Shown one piece after another: positions 54,242-63,953 of a stretch of 64,000 nt of DNA. The stretch is from Citrobacter freundii ATCC 8090 = MTCC 1658 = NBRC 12681 (GTDB taxonomy: Bacteria; Pseudomonadota; Gammaproteobacteria; Enterobacterales; Enterobacteriaceae), in the NCBI RefSeq assembly GCF_011064845.1, contig NZ_CP049015.1:2418001-2482000 (forward strand), written 5' to 3'. The notes under the pieces were generated by a model. The model was not told the origin of the DNA and did not search any database. It was given only the letters and a program-made list of their open reading frames with translations. The first letter of the stretch is position 1. Each line of letters opens with the position of its first letter. The position numbers were made by a program, and so were the translations under genes.

Positions 54242-54389
54242 GGGTGACAATCCCCAGTCTTTTGATTACGCCATTCTGTACGTCGGTTCGATGGGGCTGA
54301 TTGGCCTGATTTCTTATCTGTTTATCGTGGGTCCATTGGATCGTATTACGCTAACCCTTCTGTCGCGTAATTTAACCTTATGGCGATAG
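54240..54389 (+). pseudogene. C-terminal fragment of an MFS transporter
   Basis: An open frame reads MGDNPQSFDYAILYVGSMGL followed by IGLISYLFIVGPLDRI, the last transmembrane helix and tail of a sugar-acid-type MFS transporter, ending at TAG 54387-54389. The rest of the transporter is absent. With the adjoining LacI fragment this marks the deletion of a catabolic gene cluster. Confidence 0.7.
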
Positions 54390-54439
54390 TTCGCCCGCTG
54401 TTCCGGGATTTGCACTCCTGCGGAATAGCGTTTTTTTAT

Positions 54440-55057
54440 TCAAATAATCTTATTGCTTTTCAGTACAGTACGCAGCCTCGGATGCTGACAAACTGCATCA
54501 GCGATAGCGCTAATATTCGGCGTGTTGTCCTGAAACCAGTCATGCCCAGGTCCCCAGCTGCGCATAACGGCAATATATACGTCCAGTAGTGTTAGCTGAT
54601 CCCCGAATGCGTACGGCTCGGCGTTTAGCTGATCGTTCAGCCACATATAGAGGGATTTACGGTACTCAATGCAGTTCTTTTTCAACTGCGCCGGGGCGTC
54701 CGGTACCCAGCGTTCTGGATAGTCGGCATAGGTAAACGTGGGATAGACATTTGCTACCAGCCATATCAACAGACGCTGAAACTGCTGGCGTTCGGCGTGT
54801 CCAACGGGTGGTGAAAGTTCAGGGCGACGATCGAGGATCATCAGCGCGATCGCCGCCGTTTCCGTCATCACACTGCCATTTTCCAGTACCAGCGTGGGCA
54901 CCTGGCATAGTGGATTCATCGTCTTAAGCAACTCCCGCTGAGGGCCGTCACTGTCAAAACCGTCGACATTAATAAAATGATAAGGGATCTCCGCCAGTGT
55001 GAGCATCACTTCACTGATGGCCGATCCCCAGCCCGGTACCCCATAGACCTTAATCAT
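54440..55057 (-). CDS. Glutathione S-transferase family protein
   Basis: A 205-residue GST: N-terminal thioredoxin fold (VYGVPGWGSAISEVMLTLAE; cis-Pro and glutathione-binding VPTLVLENGSVMTETAAIA) and C-terminal helical domain (LTLLDVYIAVMRSWGP). Likely a cytosolic glutathione-dependent enzyme of unknown substrate. It is divergent from a LysR gene, which may regulate it. Confidence 0.88.
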   Translation of the reverse strand: MIKVYGVPGWGSAISEVMLTLAEIPYHFINVDGFDSDGPQRELLKTMNPLCQVPTLVLENGSVMTETAAIALMILDRRPELSPPVGHAERQQFQRLLIWLVANVYPTFTYADYPERWVPDAPAQLKKNCIEYRKSLYMWLNDQLNAEPYAFGDQLTLLDVYIAVMRSWGPGHDWFQDNTPNISAIADAVCQHPRLRTVLKSNKII

Positions 55058-55169
55058 GCTGCAATCCCCAAAGTTAAAACCCTAAGTGTAGAGCAGCATT
55101 CGGCAACCTATGCAGACATGATTATTACTTTCATAATAACAATGGTCGAATACCGGGGGAGAATAAGCC

Positions 55170-56090
55170 ATGCGTTCCAGTATGTTTGAATATATGAACA
55201 TTTTTGTACAGGTTGTTGAGCAAGGTGGATTTGCCAGAGCAGCAGACGTGTTACACCTGCACCGCCCTGCAGTGACCAAAGCTATCCAACATCTTGAAGA
55301 CGATCTGGGAGCAAAGTTGCTTAACCGCACGACTCGTAAAGTGAGTCTGACAGAAGAAGGTGACGCTTTTTACCAACGCACAAAAATCCTGCTCAGTGAC
55401 GTTGATGACATCATGGCTTCTTTCTCATCCACTCGCCCTCCGCGCGGAAAACTTAGGGTGAATGCCCCCCTGTCGCTGGCTCACTCGGTATTAGTCCCGG
55501 CCCTGAACGATTTCCAGTCGCGCTACCCGGATATTGAGATTGTCCTCACCTCCACCGACCGCAGAATCGATCTGCTTGCCGAAGGTATCGACTGCATGAT
55601 TCGCATTGGCGAGTTACAAGACTCTTCTCTGATTTCACGGCGGCTTGGTGAGGTAAAAATGGTGACATGCGCGTCACCGGATTATCTGCAAAAACACGGC
55701 GTACCGCAGACGCCAGAGGATTTATCCCGACATCAGGCAATTAACTTTTTCAGTGAACGTCATCGTGAAGCACTGGAATGGTCCTTCGTCCGTGAGGGTG
55801 AAACCGTGTCGTTTATCCCCACAGGTCACATCAGCGTTGATAACTCCGACATCCTTTTGACAGGCTGTTTATCCGGACTCGGTATCATCCACGGTGTGCA
55901 CGCGGTACTGGCCCCCTGGATCCAGTCGGGCCAGCTCGTAGAGGTGCTGGCCGATTATGCCGGGGAATCAAAACCCGTTTCTGTGCTCTACCCGGACAGG
56001 CGCCATCTTGCCCCCCGCGTTCGGGTGTTTATTGACTGGCTGAGTGCGCTTTTTACCGAGAAAAAATCGCGCCTACAGGGATTATTATAA
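55170..56090 (+). CDS. LysR-family transcriptional regulator
   Basis: A 306-residue LTTR: HTH (VEQGGFARAADVLHLHRPAVTKAIQHLEDDLG, read in parts) and effector domain (KLRVNAPLSLAHSVLVPAL). Start at the ATG at 55170 preceded by GGGGGAG. It lies between the divergent GST and the co-directional oxidoreductase gene and may control either. CrgA/YafC-like subgroup. Confidence 0.88.
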   Translation: MRSSMFEYMNIFVQVVEQGGFARAADVLHLHRPAVTKAIQHLEDDLGAKLLNRTTRKVSLTEEGDAFYQRTKILLSDVDDIMASFSSTRPPRGKLRVNAPLSLAHSVLVPALNDFQSRYPDIEIVLTSTDRRIDLLAEGIDCMIRIGELQDSSLISRRLGEVKMVTCASPDYLQKHGVPQTPEDLSRHQAINFFSERHREALEWSFVREGETVSFIPTGHISVDNSDILLTGCLSGLGIIHGVHAVLAPWIQSGQLVEVLADYAGESKPVSVLYPDRRHLAPRVRVFIDWLSALFTEKKSRLQGLL

Positions 56091-56188
56091 TCTGAGTAAT
56101 AGTGAAGTTCCGCAACGGCGGTTTTTCACCCTCATCTGAGCCGTTAAATTGTGCAGACCCAATACAGAACAATTTACAGAGGTTTGCT

Positions 56189-57178
56189 ATGTCTAAGGTC
56201 GTGGTTTTTAATCAACCAGGCGACGCTGACGTCCTGACAATCCAGGATATGCCAGTTTCTGCTCCGCGTGCGGATGAAGTTCAGATACGCGTACGCGCAA
56301 TCGGCATTAACCGTGCGGAAATTATGTATCGTACCGGCCAGTATATTTACCAACCCAAATTCCCGGCACGTCTGGGATATGAGGCTTCTGGCGTTGTTGA
56401 ATCCGTGGGAGACAACGTGCGTGAGTTTGCGCCCGGCGATAGCGTCAGCGTCATCCCGGCTTTCAGCTTCCATGAGTATGGTATGTACGGTGAAGTCGTC
56501 AATGCTCCAGCCCATGCTGTCGTCAAACATCCTGAGAATCTTAGCTTCGAGGAAGCCGCGGCGAGCTGGATGATGTATGTGACCGCTTTCGGTGCGCTGG
56601 TTGAATATGCGGATATTAAGCCTGGTGATAACGTGCTGATCAATGCTGCTTCCAGCAGCGTCGGACTGGCGGCAATTCAGATTGCTAACATGCGGGGAGC
56701 AAAACCGATTGCGATGACGCGCACCAGTGAGAAACGTGCCCAGCTTCTGCAACTTGGCGCGGCAGAGGTTATCGCCAGCCAGGAGCAGGATCTGGTGGCG
56801 GAGATTAACCGGATCACTGACGGCAAAGGTACCCGCGTGGTCTTCGATCCGGTCGGTGGCCCTGGCGTGGCAAAAATTGCCCAGGTGATGCCTGCCGGCG
56901 GACTCTTTTTCCAGTATGGTTCTCTTGATGCGCGTGATTTGTCGATTCCGGTAATTGAGATACTCGGTCGTCATCTGACCTTCCGCGGCTATGAGATTTT
57001 CGAAATCACCGCGGACGCAGAAAAACTTTCGCGGGCGAAACGGTTTATCTTTGAAGGACTGCAATCCGGTAAGCTCAAACCGCTGATTGATAAAACCTTT
57101 GCCTTTGATGATATCGTTGAAGCACATCAATACATGGAAGCCAACGGTCAGGTGGGCAAAATCGTCGTCACCCTGTAA
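56189..57178 (+). CDS. Quinone-oxidoreductase-like zinc-independent MDR dehydrogenase
   Basis: NAD(P)H-dependent medium-chain oxidoreductase, 329 residues, start at the ATG at 56189 (MSKVVVFNQPGDADVL) after AGAGG. GroES-like N-terminus (GINRAEIMYRTGQY, LGYEASGVVESVGDNV) and Rossmann domain (NVLINAASSSVGLAAIQIA). The structural and catalytic zinc ligands of alcohol dehydrogenases are not seen, as in quinone reductases. Acts probably on reactive enones or quinones. Confidence 0.88.
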   Translation: MSKVVVFNQPGDADVLTIQDMPVSAPRADEVQIRVRAIGINRAEIMYRTGQYIYQPKFPARLGYEASGVVESVGDNVREFAPGDSVSVIPAFSFHEYGMYGEVVNAPAHAVVKHPENLSFEEAAASWMMYVTAFGALVEYADIKPGDNVLINAASSSVGLAAIQIANMRGAKPIAMTRTSEKRAQLLQLGAAEVIASQEQDLVAEINRITDGKGTRVVFDPVGGPGVAKIAQVMPAGGLFFQYGSLDARDLSIPVIEILGRHLTFRGYEIFEITADAEKLSRAKRFIFEGLQSGKLKPLIDKTFAFDDIVEAHQYMEANGQVGKIVVTL

Positions 57179-57184
57179 TCCTTG

Positions 57185-57206
57185 TGCGGCACAGTTTTGT
57201 GCCGCA
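57185..57206. terminator. Bidirectional terminator between the oxidoreductase and the ABC operon
   Basis: TGCGGCAC (57185-57192) and GTGCCGCA (57199-57206) form a perfect 8-bp stem with an AGTTTT loop between convergent genes. Confidence 0.75.
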
Positions 57207-57214
57207 AATTACCC

Positions 57215-57988
57215 TCAAAGCACTTTCGACAAAAACTGCTGGGTGCGCGTGTGGCGTGGATGATTCAACACCTGCTCGCTGCTGCCCTGCTCGACGATTT
57301 TGCCATCAACCATAAACACCACCTGATCCGCCACCTCCCTAGCGAAGCCAATCTCGTGCGTCACCACCACCAGCGTGGTTCCCGACTTCGCCAGCGCTTT
57401 GATGACATCCAGGACTTCGCCCACCAGTTCAGGATCCAGTGCAGATGTAGGCTCATCAAACAGCATGACGCGCGGATTTAGCGCCAGTGCACGGGCAATA
57501 GCGATACGCTGCTGCTGACCGCCAGATAAGTGACGCGACCAGGCATCGGCTTTATTCCGCAACCCTACCGCATCAAGCAGCGTTAATGCCCGCTCGGTGG
57601 CGGCTTTACGCGATGCCAGTCCATGCGCAATGGGTGCTTCAATCAGGTTCTCCAGCACCGTTAAGTGCGGGAACAGATTAAAGTTCTGGAACACATAGCC
57701 GACGTTAACCCGCTGGCGCAAAATTTCCGCCTCTTTCAGCTCATACAGCTTGTCTCCCTGCCGACGATAGCCAATGTAATCGCCATCGATTTGAATAAAA
57801 CCCTCATCGACGCGTTCCAGATGGTTGATGGTACGCAGGAGTGTGGATTTCCCTGAACCGGACGGCCCGAGAATGACCGTAACCGTTCCGGGAGGGATCT
57901 CCAGCGACACATTATCCAATGCTTTGTGGCGACCAAAGTATTTGCTGACGCCGGTAATAGAAATATGACCTTCAGGCGAGTGGGACAT
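57215..57988 (-). CDS. Polar amino acid ABC transporter ATPase
   Basis: GlnQ/HisP/YxeO-type ATPase, 257 residues, starting at the ATG at 57988 with an AGGAGG site; the start lies within the end of the permease gene (17-base overlap). Walker [15 protein letters not shown], signature [15 protein letters not shown], Walker [15 protein letters not shown] and the H-loop VVTHEIGFA. Last gene of the seven-gene operon. Confidence 0.94.
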   Translation of the reverse strand: MSHSPEGHISITGVSKYFGRHKALDNVSLEIPPGTVTVILGPSGSGKSTLLRTINHLERVDEGFIQIDGDYIGYRRQGDKLYELKEAEILRQRVNVGYVFQNFNLFPHLTVLENLIEAPIAHGLASRKAATERALTLLDAVGLRNKADAWSRHLSGGQQQRIAIARALALNPRVMLFDEPTSALDPELVGEVLDVIKALAKSGTTLVVVTHEIGFAREVADQVVFMVDGKIVEQGSSEQVLNHPRHTRTQQFLSKVL

Positions 57989-58898
57989 GGACGGCCTCCT
58001 GCTGTGGACGTTGACGACTGCGTTTTTCTGCACGGCTCACCCGGACGGTGTTGATCGCTGAACGTCGTTCGCTGCGTGCCAGCGCACGTTCGACCAGATG
58101 CTGAATAAGCGACAGGATGCTGGTGATCACCAGATACCACACCGCACCCACCATCAGCAGCGGGATCACTTCCTGCGTGCGGTTGTAGATCATCTGGATG
58201 GTGTAGAACAGCTCCGGCATTGCCAGCACGTATACCATCGCCGTCCCTTTCGCCAGGCTGATGATTTCATTGAAGCCAGCAGGCAAAATGGTGCGCAGCG
58301 CCTGCGGCAGAATAATCCGCAGCGTACGTCGCCCTGCCGGTAAGCCCAGTGCTGCCGCTGCCTCGTACTGACCGTGATCAACCCCCAAAAATCCACCACG
58401 TATAATCTCAGCGGTATAGGCGCTTTGCACCAGCGTCAGGCCAACCACCGCAGTGGAAAACTGACCGAGTACATTGATGGTCTCAAAACTTCCCCACTGA
58501 ATGGGAGTAAACGGAATACCAATCGTCAGCGTGTCGTATAGATAGGAGAAGTTGTACAGAACGATTAGCACCACAATCAGTGGTAACGAACGAAACAGCC
58601 AGATGTACCCCCAGGCCAGACAGTTCAACAGCCAGGAAGATGAAAGCCGCGCCAGCGCCAGCAGACCGCCGATGAGAATACTCAACAGCGTCCCGATAAG
58701 TGTCAGTAACAGCGTTTGTCCAAGACCAGACAAAATCACCGGATCGAAGAACCAGCGGGCAAACACACTCCATTCCCAGCGCGGATTAAACGCCACAGAC
58801 TGGAGAATCACCGCCAGGGCAAACAAAGCAATGATCGCGCCAACGGTGCGCATGGGGTAACGCGCCGGTACGACTTTAATGCTATCTGTCGTTTTCAT
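57972..58898 (-). CDS. Polar amino acid ABC transporter permease
   Basis: HisM/GlnP/YxeN-type permease, 308 residues, longer than the usual 220 because of extra N-terminal and C-terminal parts. EAA loop [22 protein letters not shown] (read in parts) and [19 protein letters not shown] single permease gene suggests a homodimer. It imports the amino-acid-like substrate bound by the downstream-named SBP. Confidence 0.92.
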   Translation of the reverse strand: MKTTDSIKVVPARYPMRTVGAIIALFALAVILQSVAFNPRWEWSVFARWFFDPVILSGLGQTLLLTLIGTLLSILIGGLLALARLSSSWLLNCLAWGYIWLFRSLPLIVVLIVLYNFSYLYDTLTIGIPFTPIQWGSFETINVLGQFSTAVVGLTLVQSAYTAEIIRGGFLGVDHGQYEAAAALGLPAGRRTLRIILPQALRTILPAGFNEIISLAKGTAMVYVLAMPELFYTIQMIYNRTQEVIPLLMVGAVWYLVITSILSLIQHLVERALARSERRSAINTVRVSRAEKRSRQRPQQEAVHVPLA

Positions 58899-58907
58899 CT
58901 TCTCTCC

Positions 58908-59417
58908 TCAGGCGATTCTGGCCTGACCGGCAATAGTCAGCAGTTTGATAAAGCGCAGTCGTCCATCAAACGGTGGCTGGCTGTACTCTTCGGGATTGCG
59001 CGTCGTATCAAATTGCGGATCGTAGCCCTGGCTTAAATAAAGTCTGACGGCCTCCGGCTGGCGAAATCCTGTGGTCAGATATATCCGGCTGTAGCCCGCG
59101 AGTAGCGCCCGACGTTCCAGTTCCTGCACTACACGCGCCGCAAGTCCCTGCTGACGCAGGCTGCTTTTTGTCCAGATACGCTTAATCTCGGCAGTGTCCT
59201 TGTCGTAAGGTTTGTAAGCCCCGGTGGCGATAATTTCGCCGCCACGCTCCAGGACCACAAAAAGTCCCTGCGGTGCCAGATACCATTCGGTCAGTTCCTC
59301 TTCAGCGTCACGAGAAAAATAATCGCCATAGCGGGCAGCATACTCACCGAACAGACCGTTCAAAATGGGCTGTAGCTCGCTGGCTTCAGGTGAGACCACG
59401 CGAAATTGATCGCTCAC
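58908..59417 (-). CDS. GNAT-family N-acetyltransferase (YxeL-like role proposed)
   Basis: A 169-residue acetyltransferase with the acetyl-CoA loop (IWTKSSLRQQGLAARVVQEL) and GYSRIYLTTGFRQPEAVRLY. It starts with GTG at 59417 after AGGAGG. In the Bacillus yxe operon the GNAT enzyme acetylates S-(2-succino)cysteine before oxidation; the same step is proposed here from operon content. Confidence 0.85.
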   Translation of the reverse strand: MSDQFRVVSPEASELQPILNGLFGEYAARYGDYFSRDAEEELTEWYLAPQGLFVVLERGGEIIATGAYKPYDKDTAEIKRIWTKSSLRQQGLAARVVQELERRALLAGYSRIYLTTGFRQPEAVRLYLSQGYDPQFDTTRNPEEYSQPPFDGRLRFIKLLTIAGQARIA

Positions 59418-59427
59418 GATGACCTCC

Positions 59428-60360
59428 TTAGTCGCCTAAACCGGCCGGGTTGATTTCAGATTTCGGAATGCGTTCCACCCCTTCTCCCCAGCGATTCAGC
59501 ACCTTGTCATAATCGCCGTTGCCAATCACGCCGTTGAGGGCGGTTTGTACCGGCAGAACCAGACCGCTGTCCTTTTTCAGCGTCACAGCGATGTGTGCCG
59601 CTTTTGGCCAACCGCCATCAACACTACCCACCAATTGCGTTTTACCGTTGAGTGCAGCTTTCCATGCGCCGATTACATTAGGACCGAAGTAGGCATCGGC
59701 GCGGCCTGACTGTAGGGCCAGGGTTTGCGCGGCATCATCTTTGGTATACACCGGCGTAAACGGCTGTAACCCTTTCTTCACGTTCTCATCGTTCCAGGCC
59801 AGCAGGATGGCTTCCTGGTTCGTCCCTGAACCGACGATAATGCGCAGTCCAGCGATATCTTCCGCCTGCTCGATTTTCTTCAGCTTGCTACCGGTTTTGA
59901 CATAAAAGCCAAGAGAGTCTTTCCGATACGTCGCGAAATCGAATTTTTCTTTGCGTGCTTTGGTGACGGTAATATTGCTGATCGCGGCATCGTATTTGCC
60001 GGAAGTGACGCCAAGCGGCCAGTCTTCCCATGACGTAGGTACGACGTTGAGTTCCAGCCCCAAACTGTCAGCCACCAGACGCGCGATGTCCGCCTCGCTG
60101 CCGATCAGCGTCTTATTGTCATCGGCAAAGACGGTCAGCGGCGGTTGGCTGAGCCCGGCAATCGCCACGGTGAATTTGCCCGGTACGGCCAGGTGCAGGT
60201 TTGCGGGCAATTGCGCAATCGCCTGCGGATTCTTTGCCGTATTGATCGGCGTTTTATTGGCTTCCAGACTTACGCCCGTGCCGTTAATCGTCACATCATT
60301 TGCCCAGACAGTCGCGCTGAAAGCCAGCGACAGCGCGAGGAATACTGATTTTTTCTGCAT
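59428..60360 (-). CDS. Periplasmic amino-acid-binding protein (SBP_bac_3)
   Basis: A 310-residue binding protein with a signal peptide ending SATVWA|NDV and family 3 motifs: LIGSEADIARLVADSLGLEL, WEDWPLGVTSGKYDAAISNI (a DAAISNITVTKAR block), GLRIIVGSGTNQE and DAYFGPNVIG. About 40 extra residues precede the core domain. Family members bind amino acids or derivatives; the operon suggests an S-substituted cysteine. Confidence 0.92.
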   Translation of the reverse strand: MQKKSVFLALSLAFSATVWANDVTINGTGVSLEANKTPINTAKNPQAIAQLPANLHLAVPGKFTVAIAGLSQPPLTVFADDNKTLIGSEADIARLVADSLGLELNVVPTSWEDWPLGVTSGKYDAAISNITVTKARKEKFDFATYRKDSLGFYVKTGSKLKKIEQAEDIAGLRIIVGSGTNQEAILLAWNDENVKKGLQPFTPVYTKDDAAQTLALQSGRADAYFGPNVIGAWKAALNGKTQLVGSVDGGWPKAAHIAVTLKKDSGLVLPVQTALNGVIGNGDYDKVLNRWGEGVERIPKSEINPAGLGD

Positions 60361-60372
60361 AGCGTTTTTCTC

Positions 60373-61686
60373 TTATTGTGCGAATTGATTTGCAGGTGTC
60401 GTTAATCCCAGGCTTGCGCGCAGGGTCGTACCGGGATATTCATGGCGGAACAGGCCCCGCGCCTGAAGCACAGGGACAACCTGTTCGACAAAACGCGGGA
60501 AGGTATCCGGCGTTCCGCCCTGGATAATAAAACCGTCTGCGGCTTTCTCGTCGAACCACTGCTGCAGGCCGTCGGCGACCTGTTCCGGCGTGCCGCTGAA
60601 ACGCGGACGTGGGCTGGCCGCTTCCAGAGCAACCTGACGGAGTGTTAAGCCACGCTCGCGCGCGTTGCGTTTGATCTCATCAGTCGTACTGCGAAAGCTG
60701 TTTTGTCCGAGAGAGCCAAGATCCGGGAACGGTGCGTCCAGCGGATATTGGGCAAAATCATGATGTTCAAAGTAGCGGCCAAGATAGTTCAGCGCGTCGG
60801 TAACGGAGACCAGCGCAGCGGTAGTCTGATACTGCTGCTCAACGTCCTCTTCGCTGTCGCCAACAATAACGCTGACGCCCTGGAATATATGCAGTTGATC
60901 GGGATGTCGTCCGGCGATTTCCAGCTGACTTTTTACATCCTGATAGAACGCCTTAGCCTCTGCCAGCGACTCCTGATGGGTAAAAATGGCATCAGCATGC
61001 TGCGCCGCTAATTTCTTGCCATCTGCTGAAGCTCCCGCCTGAAATATAATCGGACGACCTTGTGGCGTACGCCCAATATTTAACGGCCCGGCGACCTGAA
61101 AATAATCTCCATGATGGTTTAGCGTGTGCAGTTTATGCGGATTAAAAAATTCCCCGCTTGTTTTATTACGGGTAAAAGCATCGTCTTCCCAGGAATCCCA
61201 CAGTCCTTTCACTACCTGTAAATATTCATCGGCAATACGATAACGCTGGGCATGCTCCGGATGCTGAGCGCGAGAATAGTTTTTTGCCGATCCTTCCAGA
61301 GGCGACGTAACCACGTTCCAGCCCGCACGCCCGTTGCTGAGATGGTCCAGGCTGGCGAACTGTCGTGCGGTCGTAAACGGCTCGCTGTATGATGTGGACA
61401 CTGTGCCAACCAGTCCCAGATTCTGGGTGATGCTGGCCAAAGCGGATAATACTGTTAGCGGCTCAAAACGATTTAAAAAGTGCGGGATTGATTTTTCATT
61501 AATATACAGACCATCGGCGACAAAAATAAAATCCAGCTTCCCTTTTTCCGCAATAAGCGCCGTCTCTTTGACAAACTCAAAATTAATACTGGCATCGGCC
61601 TGAGCCGCCGGGTGGCGCCATGCGGACATATTTCCCGATGCGCCATGCAGAATAGTTCCGAGCCGTAGTTGCCGATTTTCAGCCAT
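60373..61686 (-). CDS. LLM-class flavin monooxygenase (NtaA/SnaA/YxeK-type)
   Basis: Reduced-flavin-dependent monooxygenase of the nitrilotriacetate monooxygenase family, 437 residues. Motifs: [35 protein letters not shown] and [19 protein letters not shown]. YxeK of Bacillus, in the same family, oxidises N-acetyl-S-(2-succino)cysteine; SnaA/DszA relatives oxidise other sulfur or nitrogen compounds. It needs FMNH2 from a reductase not encoded in the operon. Confidence 0.9.
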   Translation of the reverse strand: MAENRQLRLGTILHGASGNMSAWRHPAAQADASINFEFVKETALIAEKGKLDFIFVADGLYINEKSIPHFLNRFEPLTVLSALASITQNLGLVGTVSTSYSEPFTTARQFASLDHLSNGRAGWNVVTSPLEGSAKNYSRAQHPEHAQRYRIADEYLQVVKGLWDSWEDDAFTRNKTSGEFFNPHKLHTLNHHGDYFQVAGPLNIGRTPQGRPIIFQAGASADGKKLAAQHADAIFTHQESLAEAKAFYQDVKSQLEIAGRHPDQLHIFQGVSVIVGDSEEDVEQQYQTTAALVSVTDALNYLGRYFEHHDFAQYPLDAPFPDLGSLGQNSFRSTTDEIKRNARERGLTLRQVALEAASPRPRFSGTPEQVADGLQQWFDEKAADGFIIQGGTPDTFPRFVEQVVPVLQARGLFRHEYPGTTLRASLGLTTPANQFAQ

Positions 61687-61711
61687 AATAACCCCTACCC
61701 AACAGGTAAAC

Positions 61712-62833
61712 TTAAAGGTGTGCGAATGCCGTTTTTGCTAACTGCGCAAAGTAATGTGCGGCAGGTTCAATTAAACGTTCGTCTGGATTAAATCCCGGGT
61801 GATGTAATCCGTATTCACTGGCGCTGCCAATACTGACAAATGCGCCTGGCGTATTTTGCAGGTAGACGGCAAAATCCTCCCCGCCCATATGCAGGTCAGC
61901 ATGGTGAGTTGTGTAGCCTGACTGTTTCGCCACCGTGGTGGCGATATCGGCCCAACGCGCATCGTTCACCAACGCGGTCGGCCCTGCATGCCAGATAACG
62001 TCTATTTGTGCGCCAAAGGCATGGGCAAATCCGGCAGCGATGTCATTAACCCGTGCTTTAACCTGCTGCTGTACCTGAGTCCGGTGCGTTCTGAGCGTCC
62101 CTTCCAGCTCAACGGACTCTGGCAGTACGTTCCATGTATTTCCTCCCTGAATACGGGTCACGCTGAGTACCACCGAATCCAGCGTGTTAACGTCGCGACT
62201 GGCAACGCTTTGCAACACGGTTACCAACTGGCTGGCAAGCAGGATGGCATCTTTGCCTTCATGCGGACGCGCCGCATGTGCGCCCTTGCCATTTATACGC
62301 AGCATGAAGCGATCGACATTGGCATAGAACGCACCGCCGCGTGTGGCAAATTCGCCCACCGGCAAACCGGGCTCATTGTGCATACCAAAAATAGCCGCTA
62401 CGTTTTGCAACGCACCGGCGCGGATCAACGTTTTTGCGCCGCCGAAACTCTCTTCAGCTGGTTGAAACAAAATACGTACTCGCCCCGGTAAGGTTGTTTC
62501 CTGTTGTTTAAGCAGCAGTGCTGCACCAAGCATCACGCTGGTATGGATGTCATGCCCGCAGGCATGCATCACGCCCGGTGTGAGGGAACGAAACGGAACG
62601 TCGGCACTTTCTTCTATCGGTAGCGCATCGATATCCGCTCGTAGCGCGATGACATCTTCTCCCTTGCCGATTTCCGCGACCAGACCGGTTTTCAGCTCGA
62701 ACGGCAGAATGTCGACATCCGCAGAGTGCAACCAGGCCTGAATGCGCCTGGTGGTTGCTTCCTCCTGCAGGGAAAGCTCCGGGTGCTGATGTAATTCGCG
62801 ACGCCAGTTGATAAGCGTTGAACTGAGGGTCAT
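61712..62833 (-). CDS. M20-family amidohydrolase (aminoacylase-like, YxeP role proposed)
   Basis: A 373-residue metallo-amidohydrolase of the hippurate hydrolase/N-acyl-amino-acid deacylase group: [13 protein letters not shown], metal ligands in [25 protein letters not shown], and the late HLGGED-type [13 protein letters not shown]. It would remove the acetyl group from an N-acetylated amino acid, the third enzyme of the acetylate/oxidise/deacetylate route. Its start overlaps the stop of the first gene by one base. Confidence 0.92.
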   Translation of the reverse strand: MTLSSTLINWRRELHQHPELSLQEEATTRRIQAWLHSADVDILPFELKTGLVAEIGKGEDVIALRADIDALPIEESADVPFRSLTPGVMHACGHDIHTSVMLGAALLLKQQETTLPGRVRILFQPAEESFGGAKTLIRAGALQNVAAIFGMHNEPGLPVGEFATRGGAFYANVDRFMLRINGKGAHAARPHEGKDAILLASQLVTVLQSVASRDVNTLDSVVLSVTRIQGGNTWNVLPESVELEGTLRTHRTQVQQQVKARVNDIAAGFAHAFGAQIDVIWHAGPTALVNDARWADIATTVAKQSGYTTHHADLHMGGEDFAVYLQNTPGAFVSIGSASEYGLHHPGFNPDERLIEPAAHYFAQLAKTAFAHL

Positions 62834-63831
62834 CAGAGCACCTCCACGGCATTATGGACTTGTGCCAACAAACGCAGCGATGTCAGCCGCGCGTGGCCCT
62901 CCGCCACTGGCGTGTCGATAATGAACTCATCAATACCAAATTGCGTATGCAGAGCATTCAGCTTTACCATCACCTCTTGAGCGGTGCCGTGTAACAACGC
63001 CAGTTCACGACGCGCGATTTTGCGTGGCGAACTACCCGCCTGTGCGGCGAATGCCAGGGCTTGCTCTTCGCTGGCGACTGTAACGCGTTGACCATTTTCC
63101 AGCTCAACGCCCCAGATTTGGACGTTTTCCGCCAGTTGCGCAGCGGTATCGTGACTGTCAGCCACAATCACCTGAACGGCGACTATCGTCGGGCGGTCGC
63201 TGTGGGTCTGCCAGAAGGACAAAACCTCACGTAATAACGTTTTGTCACCGTTGAGGTGCGCAGCGAAGATAAAATTCAAGTCGGATTGCGCTGCTAACTG
63301 TGCGCTTTGCACACTGGCTCCGAGTACAAATCCTTCTGGCGGTATTGGTGGGATTGGCGTCGGGAATACCGTTTCCCCGCTTTCCGTTCCGTTCAGCGCC
63401 AGCCAGCCGTTAAGCTGAGAAAGCTGATCGGCAAAACTGCCTTTTTCTTCCTGATGCAGTCCATGCTGTAACGCCTGAGTCGACAACGGTAACCCGCCAG
63501 GGGCCTTCCCTACGCCGAGATCGACACGTCCAGGAGCCAGTGATGCCAGAAGATTGAAGTTTTCCGCCACTTTGTACGGGCTGTAATGTTGCAGCATCAC
63601 GCCGCCGGAACCAACGCGGATACGCTGGGTTTGCCCGAGGATCCAGGCGATCACCAGCTCCGGCGATGGACTGGCCAGCTGTGGCGTATTATGGTGTTCC
63701 GCGATCCAGAAACGATGGTACCCCCACTCTTCCGCCAGTTGCGCCAGGCGCAACGTCCGGGAAAGCGCAGTCGCGGCAGTTTCACCTTCCCCGATGGGGC
63801 TTTTATCCAGAATACTCAGGCGATATGACAT
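62833..63831 (-). CDS. LLM-class flavin oxidoreductase (MsnO8-type)
   Basis: Luciferase-like monooxygenase, 332 residues, beginning MSYRLSILDKSPIGEGET, with RFWIAEHHNTPQLASPSPEL and RVDLGVGKAPGGLP, the MsnO8 subgroup pattern. It is the first gene of the minus-strand operon and a second monooxygenase beside the YxeK-type one. It may act on a related S-substituted amino acid or later intermediate. FMN reductase must come from elsewhere. Confidence 0.88.
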   Translation of the reverse strand: MSYRLSILDKSPIGEGETAATALSRTLRLAQLAEEWGYHRFWIAEHHNTPQLASPSPELVIAWILGQTQRIRVGSGGVMLQHYSPYKVAENFNLLASLAPGRVDLGVGKAPGGLPLSTQALQHGLHQEEKGSFADQLSQLNGWLALNGTESGETVFPTPIPPIPPEGFVLGASVQSAQLAAQSDLNFIFAAHLNGDKTLLREVLSFWQTHSDRPTIVAVQVIVADSHDTAAQLAENVQIWGVELENGQRVTVASEEQALAFAAQAGSSPRKIARRELALLHGTAQEVMVKLNALHTQFGIDEFIIDTPVAEGHARLTSLRLLAQVHNAVEVL

Positions 63832-63932
63832 GTTACGAGCCTATGTTTATTAACATGTCTTTATTATTAATTTATCAAATAGCCATATTGAAACATTTAA
63901 TTCACATTTACTCAGCTAAAAAGTAGATAACA

Positions 63933-63953
63933 AACCCTGCAGCAGCCAGGGTT
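63933..63953. terminator. Stem-loop near the right edge
   Basis: AACCCTG (63933-63939) and CAGGGTT (63947-63953) form a 7-bp stem with a 7-base loop. It probably ends a gene beyond the window. The rest of 63832-64000 is AT-rich and should carry the promoter of the monooxygenase operon; no other gene is seen. Confidence 0.5.

Noticed and set aside
56174-57130. Long minus-strand ORF (318 codons) opposite the oxidoreductase gene
   Set aside because: No recognisable domain or plausible ribosome site; it mirrors the strongly conserved plus-strand gene.
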